Shown piece after piece: positions 7,911 through 18,200 of a DNA stretch of 64,000 bases. The DNA comes from Bradyrhizobium campsiandrae (lineage in GTDB: Bacteria > Pseudomonadota > Alphaproteobacteria > Rhizobiales > Xanthobacteraceae). Both the position numbers and the translations under genes were made by a program. The DNA is taken from positions 1 through 64,000 of the forward strand of contig NZ_JAANIH010000024.1 of assembly GCF_014529705.1 (NCBI RefSeq). Direction: 5' to 3'. Below the pieces are notes generated by a model, which saw only the letters and a list, made by a program, of their open reading frames with translations, searched no databases and had not been told where the DNA came from. Position 1 is the first letter of the stretch; every line of letters starts with the position of its first letter.

Positions 7911-10900
7911 TCAGCGCGCGCGGCGCGAGAAGAAGGAGATCAGCACCGGCAGCGTCACCAGGATCACGACCGGCGCCAGCATCATGCCGGTGACGACGAC
8001 GACCGCGAGCGGCTTCTGCACTTGCGAGCCGATGCCTTCGGACAATGCCGCCGGCAGCAGGCCGACGCCCGCGACCACGCAGGTCATCAGTACGGGCCGG
8101 AGCTGCAGCTCGCCGGTGCGGATCACCGCACTCATCCGGTCCATGCCCTCCTCGATCAGCTGGTTGAACTGCGACAGGATGATGATGCCGTCCATCACCG
8201 CGATGCCGAACAGCGCGATGAAGCCGATCGCTGCGGAGACGCTGAAGGCGGTGCCTGATATCAGCAGGCCGAGCACGCCGCCGAAGATCGCCATCGGGAT
8301 CACGCTCATGGCGAGCAGCGTATCGACCATCGAGCCGAAATTGAACCAGAGCAGGATCGCGATCAGCGCCAGCGAGATCGGCACCACGATCGACAGCCGC
8401 CGGATCGCGTCCTGAAGATTGCCGAACTCACCGACCCATTCCATGTGCGAGCCGGGCGGCAGCTGGACCTGGTCGGCGATCTTCTGTTGCGCCTCGCGGA
8501 TGGCGCTGCCGAGATCGCGCTCGCGCACCGAGAACTTGATCGGCAGATAGCGTTCCTGCTGCTCGCGATAGATGTAGGCGGCGCCGGAGACGAGGCTGAT
8601 GGTGGCGACTTCGCTCAAGGGAATCTGGGTGACCGAGCCGTTCGACCCGGGTGCTCCGATCCTGATGTTCTGGATCGCCTCGGCGCTACGGCGATATTCC
8701 GGCGCAAGACGAACGATGATCGGGAAGTGGCGGTCGCTTCCGGGCTCATAGAGATCGCCCGCGGTGTCACCGCCGATCGCGACCTTGATGGTGGCATTGA
8801 TGTCGCCGGGGGCGAGCCCGTAGCGGGCGGCCTTGGCGCGGTCGATGTCGATCTGCACGGTTGGCTGCCCGAGCGAGGTGAAGACCGCAAGATCGGTGAC
8901 GCCCTGCACCGTCGACAGCACCTGTTTGATCTTGTTGGCGGTGTCGGTCAGCGCCTGGAGATCGTTGCCGAACAGCTTGATCGAGTTCTCGCCCTTCACG
9001 CCGGAAACGGCTTCGGAGACGTTGTCCTGCAGATATTGCGAGAAGTTGAACTCGACGCCGGGGAAGCGGTCGTCGAGCTGCTTGAGCAATTGCGCAGTCA
9101 GCTCTTCCTTATCGTGCGTGCCGGGCCACTGGCTGGCGGGTTTCAGCGGCGCGAAGAACTCGGCATTGAAGAAGCCGGCAGCGTCGGTCCCGTCGTCGGG
9201 ACGGCCGTGCTGCGACACCACGGATTCGACCTCGGGCCGGGCGCGGATCACCTTGCGCATCTCATTGACGTAGGAGTTGCCCTCCTGGAGCGAGATGGTC
9301 GGCGGCAGCGTGGCGCGGATCCAGAGATTGCCTTCTTCCAGCTTGGGCAGGAATTCGAGGCCGAGCAGCCGGCCGAACACCAAGGTCATCACCACGAGGC
9401 CGACCGCACCGCCGAGCACGATGTTGCGGTTGGCGACGGCCCAGTTCAGCAGCGGCATGTAGAGCCGGTGCAGAATCAGCATCACGCGGGTCTCGGTCTC
9501 CTCGACATGCGCGGGCAGGATGATCGCGGACAGCGCGGGCGTGACGGTGAAGGTCGCGAGCAGACCGCCGGCGAGCGCGTAGGCATAGGTGCGCGCCATC
9601 GGCCCGAAAATGTTGCCCTCGACGCCTGACAGCGTGAACAGCGGCAGGAAGGCCGCGATGATGATCGCGGCGGCAAAGAAGATCGAGCGCGAGACGTCGG
9701 CCGCGGCGCTGAGGATGGCGTGGCTCTTGATGCCGAACAGCGTCTCCGCCGACATCTGCTCCGATTCCGTCATCGGCGTCGTCTGCGTCAGGCGGCGGAA
9801 GATCGCCTCCACCATGATGACGGTCGCATCCACGATCAGGCCGAAATCGATCGCGCCGACCGAGAGCAGGTTCGCCGATTCCCCGCGCAGCACCAGGATG
9901 ATCACGGCGAAGAACAGCGCGAACGGGATGGTGGCGCCGACGATCAGCGCGCTGCGGAGATCGCCGAGGAAGATCCACTGCAACAGCACGATCAAGAGGA
10001 TGCCCACCACCATGTTGTGCAGCACGGTATGGGTGGTGAGGTCGATCAGGTCCTTGCGGTCGTAGATGCGCTCGATGCGCACACCCGGCGGCAGAATGGT
10101 CGAATTGTTGATCTGGGCGACCAATTGCTCGACGCGATTGATGGTCGGCGTGCTCTGCTCGCCGCGGCGCATCAGCACGATGCCCTGCACGATGTCGTCG
10201 GCATCGTCGAGGCCAGCGATGCCGAGGCGCGGCTTCTGGCCGACGGTGACGGTGGCGACGTCCTTCACCAGCACCGGATTGCCGTTGGTCTGGGCGACCA
10301 TGGTGTTGGCGAGATCGTCGATCGACTTGATCAAACCGACGCCGCGCACCACGGCCGATTGCTGGCCGATATTGACGGTGTTGCCGCCGACATTGACGTT
10401 GGAATTGCTGACGGCCTGGAGCAGCTGCGGCAGCGTCAGGCCGTTGGCGACCAGCTTGTTGTTGTCGACCTCCAGCTCATAGGTCTTGCTCTTGCCGCCC
10501 CATCCGGTGACGTCGATCACGCCGGGCACGGAGCGAAAGCGGCGCTGCAGGATCCAGTCCTGGATGGTCTTGAGGTCAAGCACGCTGTAGTTCGGCGGGC
10601 CGACCAGGCGATAGCGGAAGATTTCGCCGATCGGGCTCAGCGGCGAGATCTGCGGCTGCACGTTGCCCGGCAGCGGCGCGAGTTGCGCCAGGCGGTTCAA
10701 GACCTGCTGCAACGCCTCGTCATAGGTGTAAGCGAAGGAGAACTGGAGTTTGACGTCGGAGAGGCCGTAGAGCGAGATGGTGCGGATGGTCGTCAGATTC
10801 TTCAGGCCCGCGACCTGGGTCTCGATCGGGATCGTGATGTAGCGCTCGATCTCTTCCGCCGACAGGCCGGGGCTCTGCGTGACGATGTCGACCATCGGCG

Positions 10901-11027
10901 GGGTCGGATCGGGATAGGCCTCGATGTTGAGCTGGTTGAATGCGATCAGGCCGCCGATAAACACGGCGACGAACATGCCGACCATCAGGAAGCGCCGGTT
11001 GACGGCAAGGGCGACGAGACGGTCCAT
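7911..11027 (-). CDS. Heavy-metal efflux RND pump subunit (CzcA/CusA family)
   Basis: This 1038-residue inner-membrane proton antiporter would drive metal ions from the periplasm or cytoplasm out of the cell. Its length equals the family norm. The N-terminus (AVNRRFLMVGMFVAVFIGG) is the first transmembrane helix, followed by a large periplasmic loop (PTPPMVDIVTQSPGLSAEEI). The HME-type proton relay motif is intact at SVGAIDFGLIVDATVIMVEA, with the two Asp and the Glu expected in CzcA-like pumps. The second half repeats the layout. It lies 30 bp downstream of its adaptor gene, in one operon. No metal-responsive regulator is adjacent, so the metal is undetermined. Confidence 0.92.
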   Translation of the reverse strand: MDRLVALAVNRRFLMVGMFVAVFIGGLIAFNQLNIEAYPDPTPPMVDIVTQSPGLSAEEIERYITIPIETQVAGLKNLTTIRTISLYGLSDVKLQFSFAYTYDEALQQVLNRLAQLAPLPGNVQPQISPLSPIGEIFRYRLVGPPNYSVLDLKTIQDWILQRRFRSVPGVIDVTGWGGKSKTYELEVDNNKLVANGLTLPQLLQAVSNSNVNVGGNTVNIGQQSAVVRGVGLIKSIDDLANTMVAQTNGNPVLVKDVATVTVGQKPRLGIAGLDDADDIVQGIVLMRRGEQSTPTINRVEQLVAQINNSTILPPGVRIERIYDRKDLIDLTTHTVLHNMVVGILLIVLLQWIFLGDLRSALIVGATIPFALFFAVIILVLRGESANLLSVGAIDFGLIVDATVIMVEAIFRRLTQTTPMTESEQMSAETLFGIKSHAILSAAADVSRSIFFAAAIIIAAFLPLFTLSGVEGNIFGPMARTYAYALAGGLLATFTVTPALSAIILPAHVEETETRVMLILHRLYMPLLNWAVANRNIVLGGAVGLVVMTLVFGRLLGLEFLPKLEEGNLWIRATLPPTISLQEGNSYVNEMRKVIRARPEVESVVSQHGRPDDGTDAAGFFNAEFFAPLKPASQWPGTHDKEELTAQLLKQLDDRFPGVEFNFSQYLQDNVSEAVSGVKGENSIKLFGNDLQALTDTANKIKQVLSTVQGVTDLAVFTSLGQPTVQIDIDRAKAARYGLAPGDINATIKVAIGGDTAGDLYEPGSDRHFPIIVRLAPEYRRSAEAIQNIRIGAPGSNGSVTQIPLSEVATISLVSGAAYIYREQQERYLPIKFSVRERDLGSAIREAQQKIADQVQLPPGSHMEWVGEFGNLQDAIRRLSIVVPISLALIAILLWFNFGSMVDTLLAMSVIPMAIFGGVLGLLISGTAFSVSAAIGFIALFGIAVMDGIIILSQFNQLIEEGMDRMSAVIRTGELQLRPVLMTCVVAGVGLLPAALSEGIGSQVQKPLAVVVVTGMMLAPVVILVTLPVLISFFSRRAR

Positions 11028-11057
11028 CAGGTTTTTCGCAGTTTCTTAGGTCGTCGA

Positions 11058-12302
11058 TCAGCTACCGGACGCCGCACGGTCGATGAACAGGCTGCCTTTG
11101 ACGACGATCTGTTCGTCGGGCTTCAGGTTGCTGGTCACCTCGACGAGGTTGCCATTGATGAGGCCGATCTTGATCTGGCGCAGCTCGACCGATTTGTCCT
11201 CGCGCGCGACCCAGATGCGGACCTGGTCGCCTTCGTAGATCAATGCCTGCTTCGGCACCGCGGGCGCGCCGCGGTCGCCCGCCGAATAGATCGTCACGTT
11301 GGCGAACATTTCCGGCTTGAGCAGGCCGTCCTTGTTGTCGATGGTGGCACGCACCAACAGGCGGCGGGTGCTGGGATCGATCGCGGCGGCGACATAGTTG
11401 ATCTTGGCGGTCAAGGGGCGGCCCGGCAGCGCCATCACGTTGACGCTGATGTCCTGCCCGACACTGACCTGGGCCGCATCGCTCTCGCGCACGAAGGCGG
11501 TGAGCCAGACCGTGGATAGATCGCCGATCACGAACACCGGATCGCTGGCGCCGGCGCTGACATACTGCCCGGGGCCGATCTTGCGCTGCACGACCGTGCC
11601 CGAGAGCGGCGCATAGATCGTGATTTCAGGGTTGATGGTGCCCTTGTTCTGGAACGTCTTGATGGTCTCGTCGGTGAACCCGAGAATGCGCAGCTTGTTG
11701 TTCGCAGCCTCCAGCGCCGTCACTGCGGAGCGCATGTCGTTCTGCGCCTGGACCTGGGTCGCTTCGGCCTGCTGATAATCCTTGAGCGGAATGGCGCGGC
11801 CTTCGTAGAGATCCTTGGCGCGCTTGTACTGGATGTCGGCAAGCTCCAGCGCAGACTTTGCCTTGTTCTGCGACGTCATCGCCGCGATGAAATCGTTCTG
11901 AGCCTGTACGGTGTCGGCGGCTTCGATTGTGAACAGCGGTTGACCTTGGGTCACGCTCTCGCCGGGCTTGGCGAGCAGCTTGGTCACGCGGCCCGCATAG
12001 GGCGAGAACACCGGCGTCGAGTGATCCTCGTCGACCGCGACCTTGCCTTCGGTGACGTACTCGGCGCGGAAGGTCTTGGCCTTGACCGGCTCGATCGTCA
12101 GCGTCGCCCATTCGGACGGCGTTGGCGTGAAATTCTGGGCGTTCTTGCGCGACTGGCTGGAGACTTCGGAGTGATTCTTCTCCTTGCCGCCCTTGAAGAA
12201 GAAGCCATAGGCGCCGGCCCCGGCGAGCGCCAGTAAAACTACGGATGCGATCACCCGTCGTTTTGTAAGCACCTGCAATCTCTTGGTATTTTCAGCTACC
12301 AT
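11058..12302 (-). CDS. RND efflux periplasmic adaptor (CusB/CzcB family)
   Basis: This 414-residue membrane-fusion protein would link the pump to an outer-membrane channel. An N-terminal membrane anchor (VIASVVLLALAGAGAYGFFF) is followed by a lipoyl-like half near residue 95 (VFSPYAGRVTKLLAKPGESV), a helical hairpin near 135-210, the second lipoyl half (IYAPLSGTVVQRKIGPGQYV) and C-terminal beta domains. The His-rich N-terminal metal site of some CzcB proteins is not seen. The start ATG 12302 has only a weak ribosome-binding site. It is the first gene of the adaptor-pump operon; the channel is probably supplied in trans. Confidence 0.9.
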   Translation of the reverse strand: MVAENTKRLQVLTKRRVIASVVLLALAGAGAYGFFFKGGKEKNHSEVSSQSRKNAQNFTPTPSEWATLTIEPVKAKTFRAEYVTEGKVAVDEDHSTPVFSPYAGRVTKLLAKPGESVTQGQPLFTIEAADTVQAQNDFIAAMTSQNKAKSALELADIQYKRAKDLYEGRAIPLKDYQQAEATQVQAQNDMRSAVTALEAANNKLRILGFTDETIKTFQNKGTINPEITIYAPLSGTVVQRKIGPGQYVSAGASDPVFVIGDLSTVWLTAFVRESDAAQVSVGQDISVNVMALPGRPLTAKINYVAAAIDPSTRRLLVRATIDNKDGLLKPEMFANVTIYSAGDRGAPAVPKQALIYEGDQVRIWVAREDKSVELRQIKIGLINGNLVEVTSNLKPDEQIVVKGSLFIDRAASGS

Positions 12303-12447
12303 GGGGCCCGGTCATGTCTGCGACGATCTCGGCAGACGACTGCCTCATCGGTCGCGCTAATAGTGCCGAATTGGGATTTCAAACAACCTAAAAAACGCTG
12401 GCCGTCCTTCGGTTTGCGTTAAAATTTTACGACACGTCAGCTTCACG

Positions 12448-13848
12448 TCAGCTTCCCGCCGGCCATTGCGGCGGATGGCTGCCGAGCGGCATCGCCGGTC
12501 GGCTCCATTGCGCCGGCGTCCTCGACAGCACGGCCGAATGGCGCACCGCCTTCAACATGCCGAAGCCAGATGACACGGTTTCCATGAACGCTGCATGTAC
12601 GGCCTCGCCCGTGAGATCCGGGGTATCGAGACCGCCGTCGAGCCAGCCGAGATTCCACAGCCAGCGTCCGGTCTGCGCCAGCGACACGCGCACATGCCAG
12701 CTGCCGCCTTCGCGGGACTGGCGTGCCTTCCCCATCATCGCGCCGAACGCCATGAGATAGCCGGTGGCGTGGTCGAGCATATGTGCCGGCAATTCTTTCG
12801 GACCATCGATACCTGCGGCCTTGCCTTCGGCGTCGTTGAAGCCGGTGGTGGTCTGGATCAGTGAGTCGAACCCGCGCCGCTCGGCCCACGGGCCGGCATG
12901 GCCGTAGGCCGACAGCGTGACGTAGACGATGCCGGGATTGATCGCAGCGGCGTCCTCGGGCGAAAAGCCGAGGGCCGAGAGCGCACGCGGACGATAGCCT
13001 TGCGAGAAGATGTCGGCGTCTTTCAGCAGATCGCGCATCTGCGCCCTGCCCGACTCGGATTTGAGCTCGATAAAGCTGGTGAGCTTGCCGCGGCCGGTGT
13101 CGATGGTGAGCCAGGGAATGGCCGGCAGATCGGGCCCGGACACGAGCAGCACATCCGCGCCGTGTGCGGCGAGCGTGCGGCCGGCGACGGGACCTGCGAT
13201 GACACGGGAGAGATCGAGCACGCGTAAGCCTGCAAGCGGTCGATCGCCCTTCGGCCATGGTTTTGGGGCGGCCTCGCCAATCTTTTCGATCGTGACCAGC
13301 GGCAATTCGGCAAGCGCGCGAGCCTGCGGCAGTGCGGACCATTCGTCATGAGAACGCATCAGCGCAACGACGCCGCCGGTGGCATAGGCCGCGGTTTCGA
13401 ATTCCTCGCCTTTCCATTGCATCAGGGCGGCCTGCACGGGTCCACGCTCGGGCATGCAGCCGAGCACCTTGCAGACGGCGTCGCGGTGATGCGGGAAATT
13501 GGTGTGGCAGCGAACGAAGCGGTTATCGCCGGTCCTGTAGACGCCGGCGATGGCGTCCCAGGCCGGTGGCGGCGGCTTGTCGTCGAGACGCAGATAACGC
13601 TCGGAACGGCATTCGGCGACGGCATGGCGCATGTCGACAGTGACGTCCTGCGCCTCGCCGCTGCGCAGTCTCCAGATCTCGGCAGCGGCAAGACCTGCGG
13701 CCGCGATCGTCGTCTGCCCGGCGACGGCGACGCGAAATGAGGACGGGATTTGCGGCTCTTCGCCGGTCAGTTGCACCCGGTCGAGCGCGGCGGCATCGCC
13801 GCCGGCGGAAATCCAGATATCCTTGAGGATGTCGGCGGGGCTTTGCAT
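12448..13848 (-). CDS. Class III CoA-transferase (CaiB/BaiF family)
   Basis: This 466-residue cytoplasmic enzyme would move CoA between carboxylic acids. The core starts near residue 205 (GLRVLDLSRVIAGPVAGRTL, AAHGADVLLV), with DIFSQGYRPRALSALGFSPE and GIVYVTLSAYGHAGPWAERR typical of the family. The N-terminal 200 residues form a related second half, so it resembles the longer two-part members. The start is set at ATG 13848, 10 nt after AAAGGAG; a GTG two codons upstream is too close to that site. Substrate unknown. An 11-bp tandem repeat (CACGTCAGCTT twice, 12433-12454) overlaps its stop. Confidence 0.85.
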   Translation of the reverse strand: MQSPADILKDIWISAGGDAAALDRVQLTGEEPQIPSSFRVAVAGQTTIAAAGLAAAEIWRLRSGEAQDVTVDMRHAVAECRSERYLRLDDKPPPPAWDAIAGVYRTGDNRFVRCHTNFPHHRDAVCKVLGCMPERGPVQAALMQWKGEEFETAAYATGGVVALMRSHDEWSALPQARALAELPLVTIEKIGEAAPKPWPKGDRPLAGLRVLDLSRVIAGPVAGRTLAAHGADVLLVSGPDLPAIPWLTIDTGRGKLTSFIELKSESGRAQMRDLLKDADIFSQGYRPRALSALGFSPEDAAAINPGIVYVTLSAYGHAGPWAERRGFDSLIQTTTGFNDAEGKAAGIDGPKELPAHMLDHATGYLMAFGAMMGKARQSREGGSWHVRVSLAQTGRWLWNLGWLDGGLDTPDLTGEAVHAAFMETVSSGFGMLKAVRHSAVLSRTPAQWSRPAMPLGSHPPQWPAGS

Positions 13849-13905
13849 GGCCACAGCTCTCCTTTAGTTTTTTGGGACCATGTCATGAGCGCTGAAAGGA
13901 TTGCA

Positions 13906-14193
13906 ATGGCCGCCATCGATCCCCTCACCGCAGGCGCCGTATTGGTGGCAACGGCGGCCACCGACGCGGTCTACGTGATGTTCACCTCCGCCGTGGTCGC
14001 GCGCAAACGCGTGCCGGCCGCGACCTGGAGCGCGATCTGGTATCTGCTCTCCTCTTATGCGGTGATCAGCTATACCGAAAACGCCTTCTATGTCGCGTTC
14101 GCGGCGATCGGTTCCTGGGTCGGCGCCTACGCATCGCTGACCTTCCTGCATCGCCCGCCCGGCGGCCCGCCGGTGGGAGCCGCGCCGGAGTGA
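13906..14193 (+). CDS. Small conserved membrane protein, unknown function
   Basis: This roughly 95-residue protein has three hydrophobic segments (LTAGAVLVATAATDAVYVMF, WSAIWYLLSSYAVISY, FAAIGSWVGAYASLTFL). It looks like a small inner-membrane protein; I do not recognise a function. ATG 13906 has a good ribosome-binding site (AAAGGA, 5-nt gap); ATG 13885 in the same frame is an alternative. It diverges from the CoA-transferase gene, and the two starts are only about 60 bp apart, so the promoters must overlap. Confidence 0.7.
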   Translation: MAAIDPLTAGAVLVATAATDAVYVMFTSAVVARKRVPAATWSAIWYLLSSYAVISYTENAFYVAFAAIGSWVGAYASLTFLHRPPGGPPVGAAPE

Positions 14194-14286
14194 GGGGCGC
14201 GACGCCTCACTCCGCGTCATTGAGGCTTTTGGGCGTCTCCTGAAGCAGCTACACTCTCTGCGATCAACAACAAGGACAACAAGCGA

Positions 14287-15057
14287 ATGGATCTCGGTCT
14301 CAAAGGGAAAAACGCCGTCGTGCTTGGCGGCACACGCGGCATCGGGCGGGCGATTGCGGCAACGCTGGCCGGGGAAGGCAGCAATGTCGCGGTCTGCGCA
14401 CGCAATGCCGAGCAGGTTGCGACGACCGTCGCCGAGTTGAAGGCGAGCGGCATCCGCGCCAGCGGAGGCACCGTCGACGTCACCGACGGCGCAGCGCTGA
14501 AGGCGTGGGTCGAGGGCGCGGCAAAGGAGCTCGGCGGCATCGACATGCTGTTTTCCAATGCCGGTGCCATGGCGCAAGGCCACGATCCCGCATCGTGGGA
14601 GCAGAATTTCCGGCTCGACGTGCTGGGCGCCGTGCATGCGTTCGACGCCGCGCGGCCGTTCCTCGAGACCAGCGGCGAGACGAGCGGCGATGCCGCCTTC
14701 GTCATCATCTCCTCGATCGCGGCGGCGCAGGCCGATCTCGCCAGCTCCTACGGTCCGATCAAGGCGGCGCTGATCCACATGGCCAAGGGACTGGCGCGGC
14801 AATACGCAAAGAAGAAGATCCGCGTCAACGTGGTCTCGCCCGGCACCGTGTATTTCAAGGGCGGGGTCTGGGAGATGATCGAGAAGAACATGCCCGAGCG
14901 TTACAATGACGCGATGAAGCGCAATCCGACGGGGCGCATGGCGACGCCGCAGGAGATCGCCAGTGCCGCGGTGTTTCTGGCGAGCCCGGTGTCGGCGTTC
15001 ACGACGGGATCCAATCTCGTGGTGGATGGTGCGATCTCGAACCGGGTGAATTTTTAG
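14287..15057 (+). CDS. Short-chain dehydrogenase/reductase
   Basis: This 256-residue classical SDR is an NAD(P)H-dependent oxidoreductase. The cofactor loop is GGTRGIGRAIA near residue 15, the NAG motif is FSNAGAM near 92, the catalytic Ser is in SSIAAAQADLASSY and the Tyr/Lys pair is in SYGPIKAAL near 160. The C-terminal TGSNLVVDGAISNRVNF is usual for the FabG-like subgroup. Substrate unknown. It lies 94 bp after the small membrane gene and may be cotranscribed. A palindromic repeat follows it. Confidence 0.9.
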   Translation: MDLGLKGKNAVVLGGTRGIGRAIAATLAGEGSNVAVCARNAEQVATTVAELKASGIRASGGTVDVTDGAALKAWVEGAAKELGGIDMLFSNAGAMAQGHDPASWEQNFRLDVLGAVHAFDAARPFLETSGETSGDAAFVIISSIAAAQADLASSYGPIKAALIHMAKGLARQYAKKKIRVNVVSPGTVYFKGGVWEMIEKNMPERYNDAMKRNPTGRMATPQEIASAAVFLASPVSAFTTGSNLVVDGAISNRVNF

Positions 15058-15071
15058 GACGTGCTCTTGTT

Positions 15072-15203
15072 CCGTCATCCTGAGGTGTGAGGCTTGCGAT
15101 GCGCAAGCATTGCAAACCGAACCTCGAAGGATGAACGGCCGAGCTGCAACCGGGCCGTCGCCCTTCGAGGCTCGCCGAAGAGGCGAGCCCCTCAGGGTGA
15201 CGG
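15072..15203. repeat. Long imperfect palindromic intergenic repeat
   Basis: Outer arms CCGTCATCCTGAGG (15072-15085) and CCTCAGGGTGACGG (15190-15203) enclose inner arms that also pair (CCTCGAAGGATGAACGGCC with the complement around 15155-15173). The whole element can fold into a long hairpin. It fills the gap between the SDR gene and dnaE2, which converge, so it may end both transcripts. It looks like a dispersed Bradyrhizobium-type intergenic repeat. Confidence 0.7.
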
Positions 15204-15231
15204 TGAGAGGTTTGCGTGCGCAGAACCAGCT

Positions 15232-18200
15232 TCAATGAAAATCCCGCGACGGCGGCAGGATGCGAACGTTGCGGGGATGGCGGATCTTTTGCGCCGGCAT
15301 ATCCGTGAGAGCGCGAGCGTCTTCGTTGAGCGGTTCGACCACGGTGGCACCTGCCGGCACCGGAGGCTTGCGGCTCAGGGCATCATTGGCGAGGCCGACC
15401 AGATCGTGCGAGCGGTCGATCATCCGCTGCGCGATGAGATGCGTCACCTTCTCGGGGCTGCTCTGGATGTAGCCCTGGACCTCGATGAGGCGCGCGCCCA
15501 TCACCTCCTTGCGGTACTGCTCCATGACCTTGGGCCAGACCACGACATTGGCGATGCCGGTTTCGTCCTCCAGCGTCATGAACACGACGCCGCTGGCGCT
15601 GCCCGGCCGCTGCCGCACCAGGACTACGCCGGCGCAGCGGACGCGGCGCCGTTCGTTCTCGTGGCAGATCTCCCTGCAGGTGACGATGCGCTCGCGCGAC
15701 AACATCTCGCGCAGGAATTCCATCGGATGGCCTTTGAGTGACAGCCGGATGGTCTGGTAATCGGCAACGACCTGTTCGGGGCGCGGCATCACGGGGAGCG
15801 GTGCTGCGTGCTCGTCCGGTTGCTCCCGCGCTGTCGCCGCTTCGAACAACGGCAGCGGCACGTCGTCGGGCAACCGCCGCACCTGCCACAGTGCCTCGCG
15901 GCGATCGAGCCCGAGCGAGCGGAACGCATCGGCATCCGCCAGCAGGATCAGCGCGCGCTTGGGAAGCCCCGTATCGCGGGCGAAGTCTTCGAGCGAGGTG
16001 AAGGGCCGGCGATTACGCGCCGCGATGATGCGGTCGGCCCAGTCTTCAGGACTAACATAGGCCCTGCCCTGCTGCTTCGCCTGCTCCTTTTTGAGAAACT
16101 CCTCGTCCGGATCGAGCCAGTGAAAACCATCAATCTGGCGGAAGCCGAGGCGCACAGCGCAATATCTGCCTTCCATATTCTCCAGCGTGTTCTGCGCAAA
16201 GCTGTAGGACACGTCGATCTCGCGGACCTCGATGCCGTTCTTGCGGGCATCGCCGACGATCTGCGCCGGGGCGTAAAAGCCCATCGGCTGCGAGTTCAAC
16301 AGGCCGCAGCAGAAGGCGTCGGGGTGATGATATTTCAGCCATGACGAGATGTAGACGAGCTGAGCAAAGCTCGCGGCATGGCTCTCCGGAAAGCCGTAGG
16401 AGCCGAAGCCCTTGATCTGGTCAAAGCAGCTTCTGGCGAAATTGGCATCATAGCCGCGCGCGACCATGTTGCCGATCAGCTTCTCCTCGTACTGGCCGAT
16501 GGTGCCGACATTGCGGAAGGTCGCCATCGAGCGACGCAGGCCATTGGCTTCCTCGGAGGTGAATTTCGCCGCCTCGATCGCGATGCGCATCGCCTGCTCC
16601 TGGAACAGGGGCACGCCCATCGTTTTGTGCAGCACGTTATAGAGTTCGTCCTTGTCGCCATGATCCGGCGACGGAAACGGATAGCTCACCTTTTCCAGGC
16701 CATTCCGTCGCCGCAAATAGGGATGCACCATGTCGCCCTGGATCGGACCCGGCCGCACGATCGCGACCTCGATGACGAGATCGTAGAAGGTCCGCGGCTT
16801 CAGGCGCGGCAGCATGTTCATCTGGGCGCGGCTCTCGACCTGGAAGACGCCGAGCGACTCGCCGGCACACAGCATGTCGTAAACCCTGGGATCATCCTGC
16901 GGGACGGTCGCCAGAACCCAACGCTCGCCCTTGTGCTGATCGATCAGATCAAAGCATTTCCTGATACAGGTCAGCATGCCCAGAGCGAGCACGTCGACCT
17001 TCATCATGCTCAGCGCGTCGACGTCGTCCTTGTCCCATTCGATGAAGGTGCGGTCGTCCATCGCGGCGTTGCCGATCGGCACATAGGTGTCGAGCCGATC
17101 CTGGGTCAGCACATAGCCGCCGACATGTTGGGAGAGATGGCGCGGGAATTCGATCAGCTCGGTCGCAAGCTCGACCGCAAGGTTGATCATGGGATTTTTG
17201 GGATCGAGCCCGGCCTGCCGGACCTGCATGTCGTTGAGGCCCTTGCCCCAGCTGCCCCAGACGGTATCGGCGAGCGCGGCAGTGACGTCCTCGGTCAGGC
17301 CCAGCGCCTTGCCGACGTCGCGGATAGCGCTGCGCGGGCGGTAATGGATGACGGTGGCGATGATCGCTGCGCGGTGGCGGCCGTAGCGGCGATAGACATA
17401 TTGCATCACCTCCTCGCGCCGCGAATGCTCGAAATCGACGTCGATGTCGGGCGGCTCCAGCCGCTCCTTGGAGATGAAACGCTCGAACAAGAGATCGACC
17501 TTGGTCGGATCCACCGAGGTGATGCCGAGCACGTAGCACACCGCCGAGTTCGCCGCCGAGCCGCGGCCCTGGCACAAAATGTTCTGGCTGCGCGCGTAAT
17601 GGACGATGTCGTGCACGGTGAGGAAGTAATGCGCGTATTTCAGTTCTGATATCAGCGCGAGCTCCTTCTTCAGCGTTGCCCGCAGCTTGTCGTCGATATC
17701 GTCGTTGAAATATTTTTTCACGCCCGCCCAGGTCAGATCCTCCAGATGCCCTTGCGCGGTCTTGCCCGGCGGCACCGGCTCGTCCGGATACTGGTATTTG
17801 AGCTGGTCGAGCGAGAACTCGATCCTGTCCGCAAAGCGCATGGTCTCTGCGATCGCATCGGGAAAGTCGCGAAACAGCCGCGACATTTCCAGCGGCGTCT
17901 TCAAAAAGCGCTCGGCATTGGCCTCGAGCTTCCGCCCGATCGCCTCGATCGTGGTCTTTTCCCGGATACAGGTCAGCACATCCTGGAGCGGACGGCGGCC
18001 GGGATCATGATAGAGCACCTCATTGGTCGCGAGCAGCGGCACTTTTGCCTTGGCGGCGAGATCGTCGAGCCGCGCCAGGCGGCGCCGATCGTCGCCGCGA
18101 TAGATCAGGCTCGCGGCCAGCCACACGCCTTCGGCACGGCTCGCTCTCAGCTTTGCGAGAATATCAAGCGCTTGCGCCGGCTCGAAGCGGTGCGGCAGCA

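Noticed and set aside
9720..11519. Rightward open frame of 599 codons opposite the RND pump
   Set aside because: It has the same composition bias of an antisense shadow, crosses the boundary of two real genes and has no ribosome-binding site or domain.
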